Of a stretch of 64,000 bases of DNA, positions 1-11,889 are shown one piece after another (the stretch's first letter is position 1; each line of letters begins with the position of its first letter). A program made the position numbers and the translations under genes. The DNA lies in assembly GCA_028532985.1 (NCBI GenBank), contig JANCIK010000007.1, positions 1,984,001 to 2,048,000 of the forward strand, written 5' to 3'. The notes under the pieces are model-generated. The model saw only the letters and a program-made list of their open reading frames with translations. It made no database searches and was not told the origin of the DNA. The DNA comes from Stropharia rugosoannulata. Taxonomy: Eukaryota > Basidiomycota > Agaricomycetes > Agaricales > Strophariaceae.

Positions 1-1555
1 ACGATGGTTCTTACACGTATATCTACCATATCCCACAGCAGGGGACCGACCAGATTCGACATTATCGAGTAGAAAAACATCTTTCTTTCTACCGCACAAA
101 CAACATCACCGGAAGGATGAGTCGTGTATGGCTCGTTCGAGAAGTAGACCAGTTAGGCCAAACAATAAGCGGTTCTAGAAAATGTGTTTTGAAAGATGTG
201 TGGCTTAGCAGGGACGCGGACACCGAGAGTAAGATTCTTGGCTCCATTTTTGCGGATATTGAAGCATTTTTCCAACCTCGGGCCCTACCATTGGACGCCC
301 ACATGCAGGAGATTCATAACCAACTGTCACCACTTGTCACTGATGGCTCTTACAAGAAGTACTTCATGACTATTCTGAATGAATACATCGGTGAAGTCTC
401 CCTGCAGACAGCGCCAGGTTCTGTACCAAAACGAGGCCTTTTTGAGAAACCTACGACATTTCTACCAGTAGGATCAGCATCTTGTCATACAACTGGAACT
501 TCTCATCCCATAGCATCCCAATCTGCTACAAAGGACGATATTTACCGCGAATACCTTCCGCGAAAACAATACCGTGTCGTTTTCGAAGAGGTTTGCGATG
601 ACCTTGAGAACATTAAGACCCTGGGCAAAGTCCTCACCGCCCTGTTTCAGGTACACACCGGTAAGCAGCTAATTGAAGTATTTTGCGCCCCACTGTTTCT
701 TGACGGGCTCTATTTTCCTCTTTCTCTTTTTTGTTCAGCTTTGAAACTCCTTTTTGTCGGGGGGTGGGTCCACAGGGACATTTCTTGCGGTAATGTCATG
801 CTCTATGAAGCTAATGGTACATGTCAAGTCAAGCTCTCGGATTTGGAATACGCAAAGAAGTATCCTCCCAAAGACGGCACACTTGGTGCTGCTGATCCCA
901 AGACGGTTCGTTTGTCTATGCTTTATCCACATTTTTGGGGGACTTATTTGCCGCACAGGGTACAGCCATGTTCATGGCATATGAAATTTTGACAGAAATA
1001 CCCATATATAAAGGGCCAGTATTGACGGGAGACTTTGACAGCAGTGCTGCGGCTGTAAACATCGTCACCACTCATGGAGGGATCATACATAACTTCCAAC
1101 ATGATCTAGAATCCATTTGGTGGATGGTGCTTTATATGCTTATTTACCGATCCAAACACACAGGCTCTCATCAATGCGCAGACCGACTATTTCGCTACAC
1201 TGGCTCCAGCTTTCGTTCTCGCTGGTTCCTTTCCGAGAAAGCGAACGCTACGCTGGAGAATATAGTAGACCCTTCCCTCATTGGTATTGCACGTCTGGTG
1301 GATCAACTTAGGCTCAAACTTCTCGAACACTATATAGTGCGACAACGTGACGGTAATGTAGGGAAGCCCGAAACATATGCCCAAATCATGTTGGTTTTTG
1401 ATAAATTCTGGTCTGCCGTTGAAGAAAGCAGGGATACATGGAATGAGATTGAACTAATCAAACGAAGGCCGGGCGAAGTCGCTATATTGAAGCGAACCAA
1501 CCCTAGCTCTAGTGTCGCAGAAGGTTCGAACAAATCAAAGCGCGCCCGAAGGTAA
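1..1555 (+). CDS. FunK1-type fungal protein kinase, 5' end outside window (locus A)
   Basis: The coding frame is already open at base 3 and lacks the N-terminal domain, so the start lies upstream of the window. Exons by splice signals and alignment to the other copies: <3-660, 739-905, 959-1555. It encodes the kinase part of a fungal-specific FunK1 (Pkinase_fungal) protein: an N-lobe with the TRVW-like motif (SRVWLVREV), the catalytic loop HRDISCGN, the metal-binding motif DLEYAKK (DLE where ordinary kinases have DFG), FMAYEIL, and the C-lobe signature HNFQHDLESIWW. The basic tail ends in SKRARR. It is closest to locus C: both share the linker before DLEYAKK and the same C-terminal tail. Cellular target and localisation are not known. 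No lesion is seen in the visible part. Confidence 0.85.
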
Positions 1556-1967
1556 TCACTCGAAGTACCCTACACCCGGACTTTCTATTACTACATACGT
1601 CATTATGTGGATTGTTGTAGAGTAGCTATCTAGAAAATAGGACTTACGAAGTAGATCTATCCCTCAAAAAGGTCGTGAATGCAATGGTAGAGCGTCTAAG
1701 ATTTTGATAAAGCACAGTACAAATTATGTATTTGTGATGTCATTGTTTGTGCCAGGCAAACATATCGCCGCCGTCGAGACCGAGAACCGTGAACGAATGT
1801 AACTCAAGTGCAACTAGTAAGTTGAATACTGTCGTCTTGTTGCCACCTGCGTGCCCTCCTCTTGTTTCTTCGCAATCTCTTATAGGCCAATAGTGACACC
1901 GCGGGAGACTGTAACAAAGGGCGCGAATATCACAGTTCCAGACCTGCGGCCTATCATTGAATCTGAA

Positions 1968-4239
1968 ATGGACTCGGAGTTGTTAACGTGTCCGATCGAT
2001 GCATTCATTTCACATTACATGCCATTTGCACCAAGCGACGCGAACGTGGACGACTTTATCAATGAACATCTCAAAGAACCTGAAGCAGCGCGCGTACTCC
2101 AATTCAAACAAGCCGAAGGTAGCGATGCGAAAATGGTATTCAAGGCTTTTCCGGAAGCGCCGACTAAAACGAGTGGCTCGAACGAAGAACAACAGTATAG
2201 ACCTTTGAGCGAGATCGCAAGCGCTATTGGTCAATTCAGGTCCTTCAATGACCGCATACAGTCTACCCTCTATAAACATTGCCCGAATGACTATACTTCC
2301 AGCGATATTGCTGGCACTAGTAAAACTAACAAAATCGACGCATGTTTTTATATGAAGAATGCAAATGAAAAGTTTCATGTTAGCGGAATTGCTGTACCCA
2401 TTGAACAGAAGCTTTCCACTTCAGACATTTCAAAACACCAGGTAAATGCTCGGGAATGTCACAATTTATTTCGTCTAACCATAGGCTTACAGAACAGGAT
2501 CCAGTTACTATCAGCTAGTGTCCACGTCATGAACGACGACCCTCGTCGTATGAATACATTTGGGGTTCGTACTGATGCCTTACCTTCTGTTAAATGTTTG
2601 ATGAAAACATGTACTCGACTACAGATCACCATCCATTCCGGAGAAATGACTGTATGGTATAATTGCAGGTCGCACTCTACTACTTCCGAGTCGTTCAATT
2701 TTGTTGATGTGAGCATACCATACCCTGTTACTGGCCGCCGCTTACGTGTTTGTAGGATCCCCGAAAACTAATTAAAGTGTTCATGGCTTTCTTGTTTGCC
2801 ATAGATGAAGAGCTTGGATATGATTCTACTGTCAAAAGAAACAAGGATGGTACATACATATACAAGATCCCCCACCCGGATGGCCAAGATCATTTCTATC
2901 GCACGGAAAAGAATCTTTCTTTCTATCGCTCAAATAACATAACTGGTAGTATGACTCGCGTATGGCTCGTCAGAGAAGTCACTGCGATGAACGATGTAGT
3001 CAAGAACGGTCAACAAGCATACGCATTGAAGGATGTGTGGCTTCGTGAGAAAGCAGACACGGAGAACCAGATATTGAACACAGTTTTTGCAGACATTGAA
3101 CGGGTTTTCCAGTCTACAGATCAATTTCAGACGCCTGAGATGCAAACGATATACGACCAGCTCGCGTCAATGGTTACTGACGGCAGTTATAAGAAATATT
3201 TTATGACTGTCATTGCTGACTACGTGGGCAAGGTCTGCCCAACCATAGTGCCGGAGGCCATTCATAGTCCAGGTCTTCTGATAAAGCCTGTCTGGTCGAC
3301 ATCCTCAGTTTCTTCTCGGCAATTCCTCCCCAGGAAACAATATCGTGTGGTTTATAAGGAAGTCTGCACCGATCTTGATGGGCTGACAACCGTTGGAAGC
3401 ATCATTACTGCTCTCTCCCAAGTACACACTGGCAAGTGATATGCTCATAATTTATGTCTTAATACCCACTGAACTGACATTGTGTTTTTTCTATAGCTCT
3501 TAAACTACTTTTTTGCGCTGGATGGGTCCATAGGGATATATCCTGTGGCAATATAATGGTTGAGGACGGCACCGGACAGGTGAAACTCGCGGATTTGGAA
3601 TACGCTAAGAAGTTTCCTAGACCTGCAGATATGCCTGGTGCGGCTGATCCAAAAACGGTAGGAGTATTAGTTTCATGTTTAATATTTACCTCATGAGCTG
3701 AGCGGGTACAGGGCACCGAACCATTCATAGCCGATGAAATTGTTGTGGGAAGATATCTCTTTGCCCCCACAATTAGAGAAGGAAGGTACCAAAAACAGGG
3801 GAGTTCCCATTGTCCACAGGGCGTTATACACAACTTCCAACACGACCTCGAGTCCATTTTCTGGATTGTACTCTACATTATCCTGTTCCGTGCGAAAAAC
3901 GCAAAACCGCATTGGTGGACTAATGCTGTATTTGGCCTGCGTAACTCTAACAGCCGACAGTCCGGCTTTTTTTCCGGTGTCACAGGGCTGAAGGACGCAG
4001 TGGATCCACCACTTGCTGACATTCTCTCGTATACGGAGCAACTCAGGAGTGCGCTGCTAGACGAATATAAGGAGAGGGAGGTATCCCAAGCCGCCCTTAA
4101 CGATGCCAGCGGGTATGCCCCACTTATGTTGGTATTTGATGAATATTGGTTGGACATCGAAGAAACCAGGGCCAAATGGGACAAGGTTGAAATAGCCAGC
4201 CGGGAATTAGAGCCAGAGGTGTTCACTTCCGAGGACTGA
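1968..4239 (+). CDS. FunK1-type fungal protein kinase (locus B), apparently intact
   Basis: Exons: 1968-2441, 2493-2564, 2625-2708, 2756-3431, 3497-3657, 3712-4239; phases agree throughout and give 664 aa. I start at the MDSELLTC methionine because the leader exon seen in locus D is not in frame here. The true protein may begin further upstream. The N-terminal domain has SHYMPFAPSD and the WYNCRSHST motif. The kinase N-lobe has NNITGSMTRVW. The catalytic loop is HRDISCGN, the metal motif is DLEYAKK, then FIADEI and HNFQHDLES. The acidic end is EVFTSED. The intron 3432-3496 uses a GC donor (gcaagt) where paralogues F and H have gtaagt. FunK1 proteins are presumed Ser/Thr kinases expanded in multicellular fungi. 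Substrate unknown. Confidence 0.85.
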
Positions 4240-4494
4240 ATAGTCTTGAATAGCATCCACGGAAGTTTGCAGTACTACCTTCTTGTATGTCAATGATACG
4301 TTCGCAGTGTAATAGACGTATACATGAAATGTTTTTGATTACAGCTTGATGGGGTTAAGTTTGTTGTTCCGCAGAGTCAGTGGCGAGACTTGCAGGGGGT
4401 CTTGCCACCGCCCCATTATAAGAGGTGGTTGAAGAACTGCGTTTGGTTTCTATGAACGGCTCTTGCTCTACCGTGCTATCACATTTGCCTCAGC
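4240..4494 (+). repeat. Shared 3' flank of FunK1 copies B, F and H
   Basis: About 250 bp downstream of locus B recurs downstream of F (about 26400-26683, reversed) and of H (about 43613-43864, reversed). It includes a TATA-like ATTATAAGAGG stretch, a GTGGCGAGA-type segment and the same poly-purine/pyrimidine landmarks. It shows that the copies arose by duplicating segments larger than the coding region. Confidence 0.75.
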
Positions 4495-4752
4495 TCAGCT
4501 CCTGAAGCGAGCCAGGTTACGGAAGAGACAAGGCAGTGCGATATTTTGAGAGGGAACGTTTTGGGGTATTTGTCCAAGAGAACGGCGGAGCCTCGAGGAC
4601 AGGGTACAGCAATGTTTATGGCATATGAAATTTTGGAAGGAAGGCCTATATATAAGGCGCCAATATTGACGGAAGATTCGGATGACTCGGACAATGACAG
4701 TGCAGTGGACGTCCAAAGGCCTGCAATGTCAGAGGGGAGACGGCACATTTAG
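4495..4752 (+). pseudogene. FunK1 remnant: activation-segment fragment
   Basis: A short open frame reads GQGTAMFMAYEILEGRPIYK followed by an acidic stretch rich in D and S, then a stop. This is the exon start normally found right after the DPKT intron of FunK1 genes. Neither the catalytic loop upstream nor HNFQHDLES downstream is attached. The mirrored copy lies at about 43366-43642 in the right arm. Confidence 0.7.
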
Positions 4753-5166
4753 CTCTCGACCTTTCAATAGGGGGGCGCAACTCACTAGGACTGAGAGCTA
4801 CAAGGGTCTAGGCCTAGGCACGACCAGGGCAAGACGTCACCAAAGGCCATCTGACCTTAAATTCAGCACTGCCACAGACCTCGCTCAAATGCTCATGCAC
4901 ATGCCACAATATCAACGCAATATTCTCGAACTCCTGCGCCCTCATAGTTACACACTTCACCGTTGACATGTTCCTATTCCAGATCTAACAACTATATCGC
5001 TAACCAGTCCGAGTCGCTGCCGAATCGCTAACTTGTCACAAAACTTCAAAATAAACTCGAACTTCGGGCCGTTTTGCAGCTTGCTTCTACTACATCGTCC
5101 CAAACTACCAATACAAGCCAAATTGAAACTCTATAGCCTCCAATTTTTGCAAGCATCCTCACAGAA
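4753..5166. other. Intergenic DNA between FunK1 loci
   Basis: About 410 bp with no supported gene. It presumably holds the promoter of locus C; no clear TATA box was found. Confidence 0.5.
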
Positions 5167-7619
5167 ATGTCCCATCATGAACATTACATGTGCCATATTG
5201 ACGAGTTTATGCAGCACTACATACCTTTTGCCCCATCGAAAAAGCACGTTGAAAATGTTGGCATGGTAAACAAGGGTCTTCACCCTGTATGGATAACCTC
5301 TGGTGCCAGCAAGAGCGCGAATTCCAGGAAACCTTGTGAGCCTTTGGTTCCAGGACTCGAGAAACAGTGTCCTGCAGCACCTCGGTATGCAAGTGATGAT
5401 GCTGATGGCTTCAAAAACCTGTTCCAAGAGCACCTACTTGGTCTTGCACGCGGTGCATGCCAACTTTCAGCACCTACTGGGCGAAGCAAAAACAAGCTCA
5501 AATACCACGAAGGCCCCTTGAAAAGCATTGACGGCGACACACTTCTCTCATGTTTTGTGTACCCTTCCGCTAGAGGTACAGTACGGATAAGTGACGTAGC
5601 TGTTCCTATTCAGCTTGCACCCAGCATACAGGACGATTGGCAGGTACATTTTACGGCATATAATAAATTCACATAAAGCTGATTTAAATATTCATCGCCA
5701 TTCCAGCGCTTTGTAGATCGGGTGGATTGCTTGAAGTCAACTACGGTTGCACGCGACGTTATGAATGATGATCCCCGCAGAAGATTTATGTTCTCAGTAC
5801 GTGCAGTGTTGACTTATTACTCTCTAAGGAGCTGATACAGTCGTTGAATGTGAAGCTCACGTTTGCGGGGGACGTCGCTGCAATATGGTACCACTGCAGG
5901 TCCCACTCGATTCTGGCCGAGATTGACTACGCCCACGTAAGCCTGTCTACCAATTGTCTGCACTATTCCATAGCAGATCCCTATTGACCGAACACCAGCA
6001 TCCAGAGCTACTTCCTAAAATATTCGCGTCGTTTTTATCTGCCACGCCCGACGAGCTCGGCTACGACCCTATGGTTACAAGGAACGAAGATGATGGCTCA
6101 TACACCTACGAAATACCCCAGGCAAACGCCAAAGAGAGCAAGTTCTATCGAACTCAGCAATACCTTTGCATGCCTCATTCTTGTTGTGTCCCCGGAAAGG
6201 CGACACGTGTCTCTATGGTGAAAGAAGTACATCCCTGCGGCAGACCCTTCAAAGATGAGACAAGAAGTTATGTTCTAAAGGATTCCTGGTTGGATTACAG
6301 AGCACAACCGGAGAGGGATATAATGGGCGCTATATTCGGAGACATTGAGACGGCTTTTGAGACTCCGAATAGATTTCGGACACCTGAGATGCAAATGATC
6401 TACAACCAGCTGGCGCCGCTTGTTGCTGACGGCAGTTATAAGAAATATTTCATGACCATTATCACTGACTATAATGGAACCCCCACCCAACCGATAGCGC
6501 CTGGGGCAGTATTAGCATACCATCTCCTTGGTACTACTGCCATAGCTTCTACAACGGACAATGTTCTCCATGAATCTTTCCTACGGAAACAATACTGCGT
6601 TGTTTTTGAAGAGGTCTGCAATGATCTTGACAAAATCATGACTTTGGGGAAAGTCTTTACGGTCTTATCCCAGGCGCACACCGGTAAGTTCATAATTGAA
6701 TTATTTAATGTTTTGCCACATTTTCTGACGACCTCTATTTTCTGTTTTTTCTTTTTCTTTTAGCTCTGAAATTCTTATTTGTGGCGGGATGGGTTCACAG
6801 GGACATTTCCTGCGGTAACATCATGCTCTATGAAGCAAATGGTACATGTCAAGCCAAACTCTCGGATTTGGAGTACGCAAAGAAGTATCCGCCTCCAAAA
6901 GGCGCATTTTGTGCTGCTGATCCCAAGACAGTTCGTTTGTTTAAACTTTACTCTGTACTCACATTTTGGAACTTTAAGGGAGCTTACTATTTGCACAGGG
7001 TACAGCAATGTTCATGGCTTATGAAATCATGGCCGAAATATCCATATATAGGGGGCAAATATTGGAGGGAGATTCGGACACAGATATAAGCGACTCAGGT
7101 AGTGAAAGTGGACGGCAAGTACCCACTGGTCGCGCTGATAAGGTGGTAATACATAACTTCCAGCATGATCTGGAATCCATCTGGTGGATGGTGCTTTATA
7201 TACTTATCTACCGATCGAAACACACAGATTCTCATCAATGCGCTGATGAATTGTTTGGCTATGACAGCTTCAAGTCCCGCAATAAATGGTTCCTTTCCGA
7301 AAGAGCAAACACGACGTTGAAGAAGATAGTCGACCCTTCTCTCACCACTATTGCACGTCGTGTGGAGCGCCTTAGGTTGAAACTTCTCCGACATTATATG
7401 ATAAGAGAACCTGAGGGGGGCTTGGAGAAGCCCGAAGCATATGCGCAAATCATGTTGGCCTTTGATAAGTTCTGGTCTGACATTGAAAAGAGCAGGGATA
7501 CATGGAACGAGATTGAACTAATCAAGCGAAGGCCGGGCAAAGCTGTTACGTTGAAGCGAACCAACCCCAGCTCCAGTGTTGCAGAAGGTTCAAACAAATC
7601 AAAGCGCGCCTGGAGGTAA
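5167..7619 (+). pseudogene. FunK1-type kinase with one frame break (locus C)
   Basis: Exons by splice signals: 5167-5643, 5707-5796, 5841-5936, about 5974-6683, 6764-6930, 6999-7619. The N-terminal domain is divergent (MQHYIPFAPSKKH; IWYHCRSHS). The kinase has TRVSMVKEV, the loop HRDISCGN, DLEYAKK, FMAYEI and HNFQHDLESIWW, with a tail like locus A. The splice joining 5936 to the next exon cannot keep frame. The upstream exon ends at a codon boundary, but both possible acceptors (after 5973 or 5976) need two extra bases to enter the frame of SLLTEHQHPELL. The usual DPRKLIKVFMAF segment is also scrambled there. It may be a pseudogene, or it may use an unrecognised junction; the rest of the kinase is clean. 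Confidence 0.7.
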
Positions 7620-8202
7620 CCTCTAGAAGTACCTTGCTCCCGGAGTTTACTTGTTACTACGTGTGTCGACTACATCCTTCTCGTTCGTGGTAGATTGTTG
7701 TAGCAGACAAGCTATTTATAATAGAAAACTGATGAAGCAGATTCATTCCTTGAGAAGGTCGTGTGGAGCACCTTAGTAGGTTAACATTTTGGTAAAGCAC
7801 TATAAATTACAAAAGGATCATCCGCGGTTATTTGAAGGACATAAACTAATTATTTCTATGCCTTTTCTTTGCATGTTTGGAAGTTCTCGCAGGTGATAAA
7901 CTTGGTAGCACCCCACAACGTAGTAAGTATATAGTGTACACGATCAAGGCCAAGTTGTCAAAAGACTCGAGTTCCCCGAGTCTAGCTCTCACACTAACAA
8001 GGAAAATTTACGTCATTAAAATCACATTCAAACAAGCAGCGTGCCTGCAAGGCTGCAAATGCTTTTCGATTTTATTTATGTACATCAACCGAAAAACTCG
8101 CAACACAGCAATATCAGAAGATACTTAATGTGTTCTGTCGTTTGTAAGTATTCCCAGATTGGAAATTGATAATGCTTTCTATCTCACGTCTGACATTGCT
8201 CT
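7620..8202. other. Intergenic DNA upstream of locus D
   Basis: About 580 bp separating locus C from the promoter module of D. The open frames here (for example 7877-8128) lack recognisable motifs and are not called. Confidence 0.5.
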
Positions 8203-8303
8203 TCTGCTTCTTTAAGAATTTCTGTCTCCGTTTACCTGCAGAAGTTATCCATAGTTGCTACGCGATACGCAAGTTAGCGCAGAAAAATTTCAACAATGGT
8301 GAC
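8203..8303 (+). promoter_or_regulatory. Conserved FunK1 upstream module (mate at 42581-42683)
   Basis: About 100 bp upstream of locus D aligns with the reverse complement of 42581-42683, upstream of locus F. The alignment shares TTTCTGTCTCCGTTT and the 19-bp block ACGCAAGTTAGCGCAGAAA. Coding-type conservation is absent, so this looks like a retained promoter element set. Function is inferred from position only. Confidence 0.55.
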
Positions 8304-8345
8304 AGCGTGGTTTGTAAACCTCCCTTGATTGGGACCGAGCCAAAC

Positions 8346-8351
8346 TATAAA
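8346..8351 (+). promoter_or_regulatory. TATA box of FunK1 locus D
   Basis: TATAAA sits 70 bp before the predicted start codon at 8416, a usual fungal spacing. Locus F has a TATATA at the matching place (42469-42474). Confidence 0.55.
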
Positions 8352-8415
8352 GACCCTTCAAATCAGCTTGTAGCACATCCACTCATTTATCTTGCTCTGT
8401 TTCGCAACAAGCAGG

Positions 8416-11149
8416 ATGGCCGATGAAACCAGGTGCGTACACTCAGATTACCTCTTAAAGCTTAAGGGACTATTTATACTCATTTATGACGTCATCATTA
8501 TTTGTGCTAGGCAAACAACACCACCGACGGCAACCGCAAACTTGTAAGTTGAACCAAAATTGAACACAACCTTCGTGCCGTCCTCTCATTCCATCAAAAT
8601 CTCCCCCAGGCCAACAGTTTCACCACGAAAAATTGTAACGGACGGCGGAACTATGGCAATTCGAGATTTGCGGCCTGTTATCGCATCTGAAATGGACTCG
8701 GAATTGTTAACCTGCTCTGCCCCCGATTTCATTGCGCACTATATGCCGTTTGCACCAAGCGACGAGGTAGTCCAGGGCTTCATCGACGATAATCTCAAGC
8801 GACGAGGTCCAAACCGTATTCTTGAACACCACCAAGTGAAGGGCGAGAAGACACTGCTGTTCAAGTCTTTTACGACTGCGCCGAAACCAAGGGTTGGTGT
8901 CACTGAAGCAACGACGTATGAACCTTTGATGGATATTGCAAAAGTAATCGGTCAATACAAGTCATTCGGGGAACGCAAGCCTAACTTTGCTTATCGACAT
9001 TGCCCAAACGTTTTCACTTCTAGCGATATTGCCGGCAGTAAAACTCAAAAAATTGACGCATGTTTTTCTATCAAGGACTATTCAGACATCCTTCATGTTA
9101 CAGATATTGCTGTTCCAATTGAACAGAAGCTTGCGTCGTCAGATAGTGTTAAAGTTGAGGTAAAATTTCGTCGAATCTTCCAAGTTTTTTGTCTGATTAT
9201 ACTGTTGCTGTACAGAATATGTTGCAGTTACTTTCAGCAAACGTTCATACCATGAATGATGACCCTCGCCGTAGAGATACTTATGGAGTGTGTACCAAAG
9301 CTGTCTTCTCTGCTGCTGCAAGACTGATTGACCTGTGCAGATCACAATTGAATCCGACCAATTATCTCTGTGGTTTAATTGCAGGTCCCACTCCACCGTT
9401 TCCGAGTGGTTTAAGTTTGTCGATGTAAGCCTATCTCTCTCATCTCCAGTCAACTAGATTGCTCGAGCCATCATTTACTGTTTTGTAGGATCCCCGACAG
9501 CTCATCAAAGTATTCATGGCTTTCATCTTCGCCACACATGAAGAACTCGGATATGATCCTATGGTTCGAAGAAACGCTGACAGCACATACACCTACGAAA
9601 TTCCACAGAAGGACGGCAAGAATAAATTCTATCGCACAGAAAAACATCTTTCTTTTTTTCGATCGAATAACATAACAGGCAGAATGACTCGTGTGTGGCT
9701 TGTGAAAGAGGTATCTAGTTCTGGGAATCCGATCAAAGGCTCAGGACAATACGCCTTAAAAGATGTATGGCTTGGTGAAAAAGCAGAAACGGAGAAGCAG
9801 ATATTGAACTCGATTTTTTCAGACATTGAACAGGCTTTCTGGACTCCAGATCATTTCCAGACACCTGACATGAAGACGATACATGATCAACTCGCCCCAA
9901 TGATTAATAATGGCAGTTATAAGAAGTATTTTATGACTGTTGTTACTGATCACGAGGGCAAACTCTCCCCACCTATAGCGCCAAGTGCTGTTCACAAGCC
10001 AGGTCTGCTAATAAAACAACCCCGATCCACAACCTCGAGTCATGTTCTAGGGCGTGAAACGACTGGCAATAGTCATCATGTACCGTTACAGGGCCCGGCC
10101 GCTCCGACTCCGACTCTCCAACATCCCCGACAATACGTCCCTCGAAAGCAGTATCGCATTGTTTATCAGGAGATTTGTACTGATCTTGATGGGCTCACGA
10201 CTGTTGGAGAGATCATTACTGCACTGTCACAAGTGCACACTGGTATGTCGCGTTTTTACGTTTATTACTTGTTTATTACCCACTTTGTTGATATCTCACC
10301 TTGCCTATAGCTCTTAAACTGCTCTACTGTGCTGGATGGGTCCACAGGGATATATCGTGTGGCAACATAATGGTTCAGAACGGATCCGGCCAGGTTAAAC
10401 TTGCAGATTTGGAGTACGCTAAAAAATTTCCCCGGCCTTTGACTATGCCAGGGGCAGTCGATCCTAAAACGGTCTGTCTATAGTTTTTATGAAAGAATCA
10501 ATTCAACGTTCTGACACTGGTAATTATAAAGGGCACCGCACTTTTTATGGCGGATGAAATTCTAATGGGCAACTATATATACTTCAAACGTCCACCTGGA
10601 ACAGCCACATCGACTGACCAACTTACGTCAGAATACAATAACATAGAAAGGATATTCACGGACACAGCCATAGTACACAACTTTCAACATGACCTGGAAT
10701 CCCTTCTCTGGATTGTTCTTTACAACATCACGTTTCGTGCAAAAAACACGAGGTCTCGGTGGTGGTCCGACGAAATTTTTGCCAAGCGTAACCTCAGCTT
10801 CCGACACACATACTTTATTGGCAATGCGGCGGAGCCCTCACTGTTAGAGTCGGTGGACCCTACTCTTACTGACATTTTCTCCCGCGCAGATAATCTCAGG
10901 AGATTAATGCTAACGCACTATAGAGTACGAGAAGAGAACTCCAAGCTCAACAATATTGCCACCTACGCCCCGACTATGATAGCATTTGATCGCTTCTGGT
11001 CAGATCTTGAACTTAAGAGGCGCGAATGGGAGAATACTGAGCTAATCGACGGACAGTTATATTACGTATCTGTCTCCAAGCGCTCACTTCCTGACTCAGA
11101 GGTCTCACAAGGATCTAAGGGATCTGCAAAGCGTACACGCCAAAAATAG
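8416..11149 (+). CDS. FunK1-type fungal protein kinase, complete (locus D)
   Basis: This is the one copy seen complete. Exons: 8416-8432, 8511-8543, 8610-9159, 9216-9287, 9341-9424, 9489-10242, 10311-10471, 10532-11149. All phases agree and give 762 aa. The first two exons are only 17 and 33 nt and supply MADETRQTTPPTATAN. The N-terminal domain carries AHYMPFAPSDE, DIAVPIEQK and LWFNCRSHST. The kinase N-lobe has NNITGRMTRVWLVKEV. The catalytic loop HRDISCGN is at about residues 515-522 and the metal motif DLEYAKK at about 536. FMADEIL follows, then HNFQHDLESLLW near 606 and a basic tail (SAKRTRQK). DLE replaces DFG, as in the FunK1 family. The substrate is unknown; the basic tail could direct nuclear location (inference). 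Confidence 0.9.
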
Positions 11150-11466
11150 GAGGCTGATTGTGAATGTAGCATTGATTGTGGACATCTTATACCAAATTCC
11201 ATATATACATGTGTTTCGTTTTGAAGGAGCGTATTAGCTCGTCAGTTTCCCAGCCGGCTTTTGACTAGTGACTACTAATGGTAGAGCAGATTAGCATACT
11301 AACCCTCCTTTTTTCTCTATTAAAGATCATGAGGTAGAACACCCAACTATAGATCCCGATTCTACGTCTCACCGGAAGTATGTCATTAATGAAGTTGCTA
11401 CTCCTGGAAGGTGCGAGTCTCCTTTCTAACTGCAGATAATCGCACATTGAACCTTTGGTCTAAGAC
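11150..11466. other. Intergenic DNA between locus D and remnant D'
   Basis: About 320 bp. No gene supported; probably decayed kinase DNA continuous with the remnant that follows. Confidence 0.4.
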
Positions 11467-11889
11467 GTGTTTGGAGGATCCCTTGATCCGCCCAAGTCTC
11501 GAGTGAAACTGTTTACTGAAGATCCCTGGATACCCGAGCACCTGGTTGATAGATCTGTGCAGGATATCTCAACTCACCTGCATAGTCTCAGGGCCCAGTT
11601 AATCAGTCACTATGTGGAACGAGAGATGAAGTTAGATATGGCGAAGACCCACTCCTACGTCGAAATTTTTGAAGAGTTCTGCAACGCCTTTGCTTCATTG
11701 GAAAGTACCCGGGACGTCTGGGACAAATATTCACTAGAGACCAACCACAAAGCAGACTCGCATAATCTCCCCCTTTTACATGCCGAAGATAGTATAATTG
11801 AAACGGGGAAGCGGAGTCGCGATCCAGCTTCTCAGAGCGAGTTGGATGTCGGTGAAGGAGGTCGATCTGGGAAGCGTTCTCATGTCTGA
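11467..11889 (+). pseudogene. FunK1 C-terminal remnant (D')
   Basis: The open frame corresponds only to the last ~140 residues of a FunK1 protein: LRAQLISHYVEREMKLDM, then YVEIFEEFCNAF and a D-W-W spaced helix before a basic tail (GKRSHV). No kinase core lies upstream. The closest relative in the window is the decayed locus I at 50.3-51.6 kb (LIRHYIRREMSLDMA), so both come from the same subfamily. Confidence 0.7.

Larger units (their letters stand above)
1727..4772. repeat. Left arm of a ~3-kb inverted segmental duplication (mate at 43342-46358)
   Basis: This segment contains FunK1 locus B, its leader, its 3' flank and the 4.5-kb remnant. The same order reappears in reverse orientation at 43342-46358 around locus H. 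Similarity runs from the leader intron, with its TGATGTCATTGTTTGTGCCAG acceptor region, through to a common breakpoint after the remnant's CTAAATGTGCCG end. The arms differ by substitutions and small indels, so the duplication is not brand new. Confidence 0.8.
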
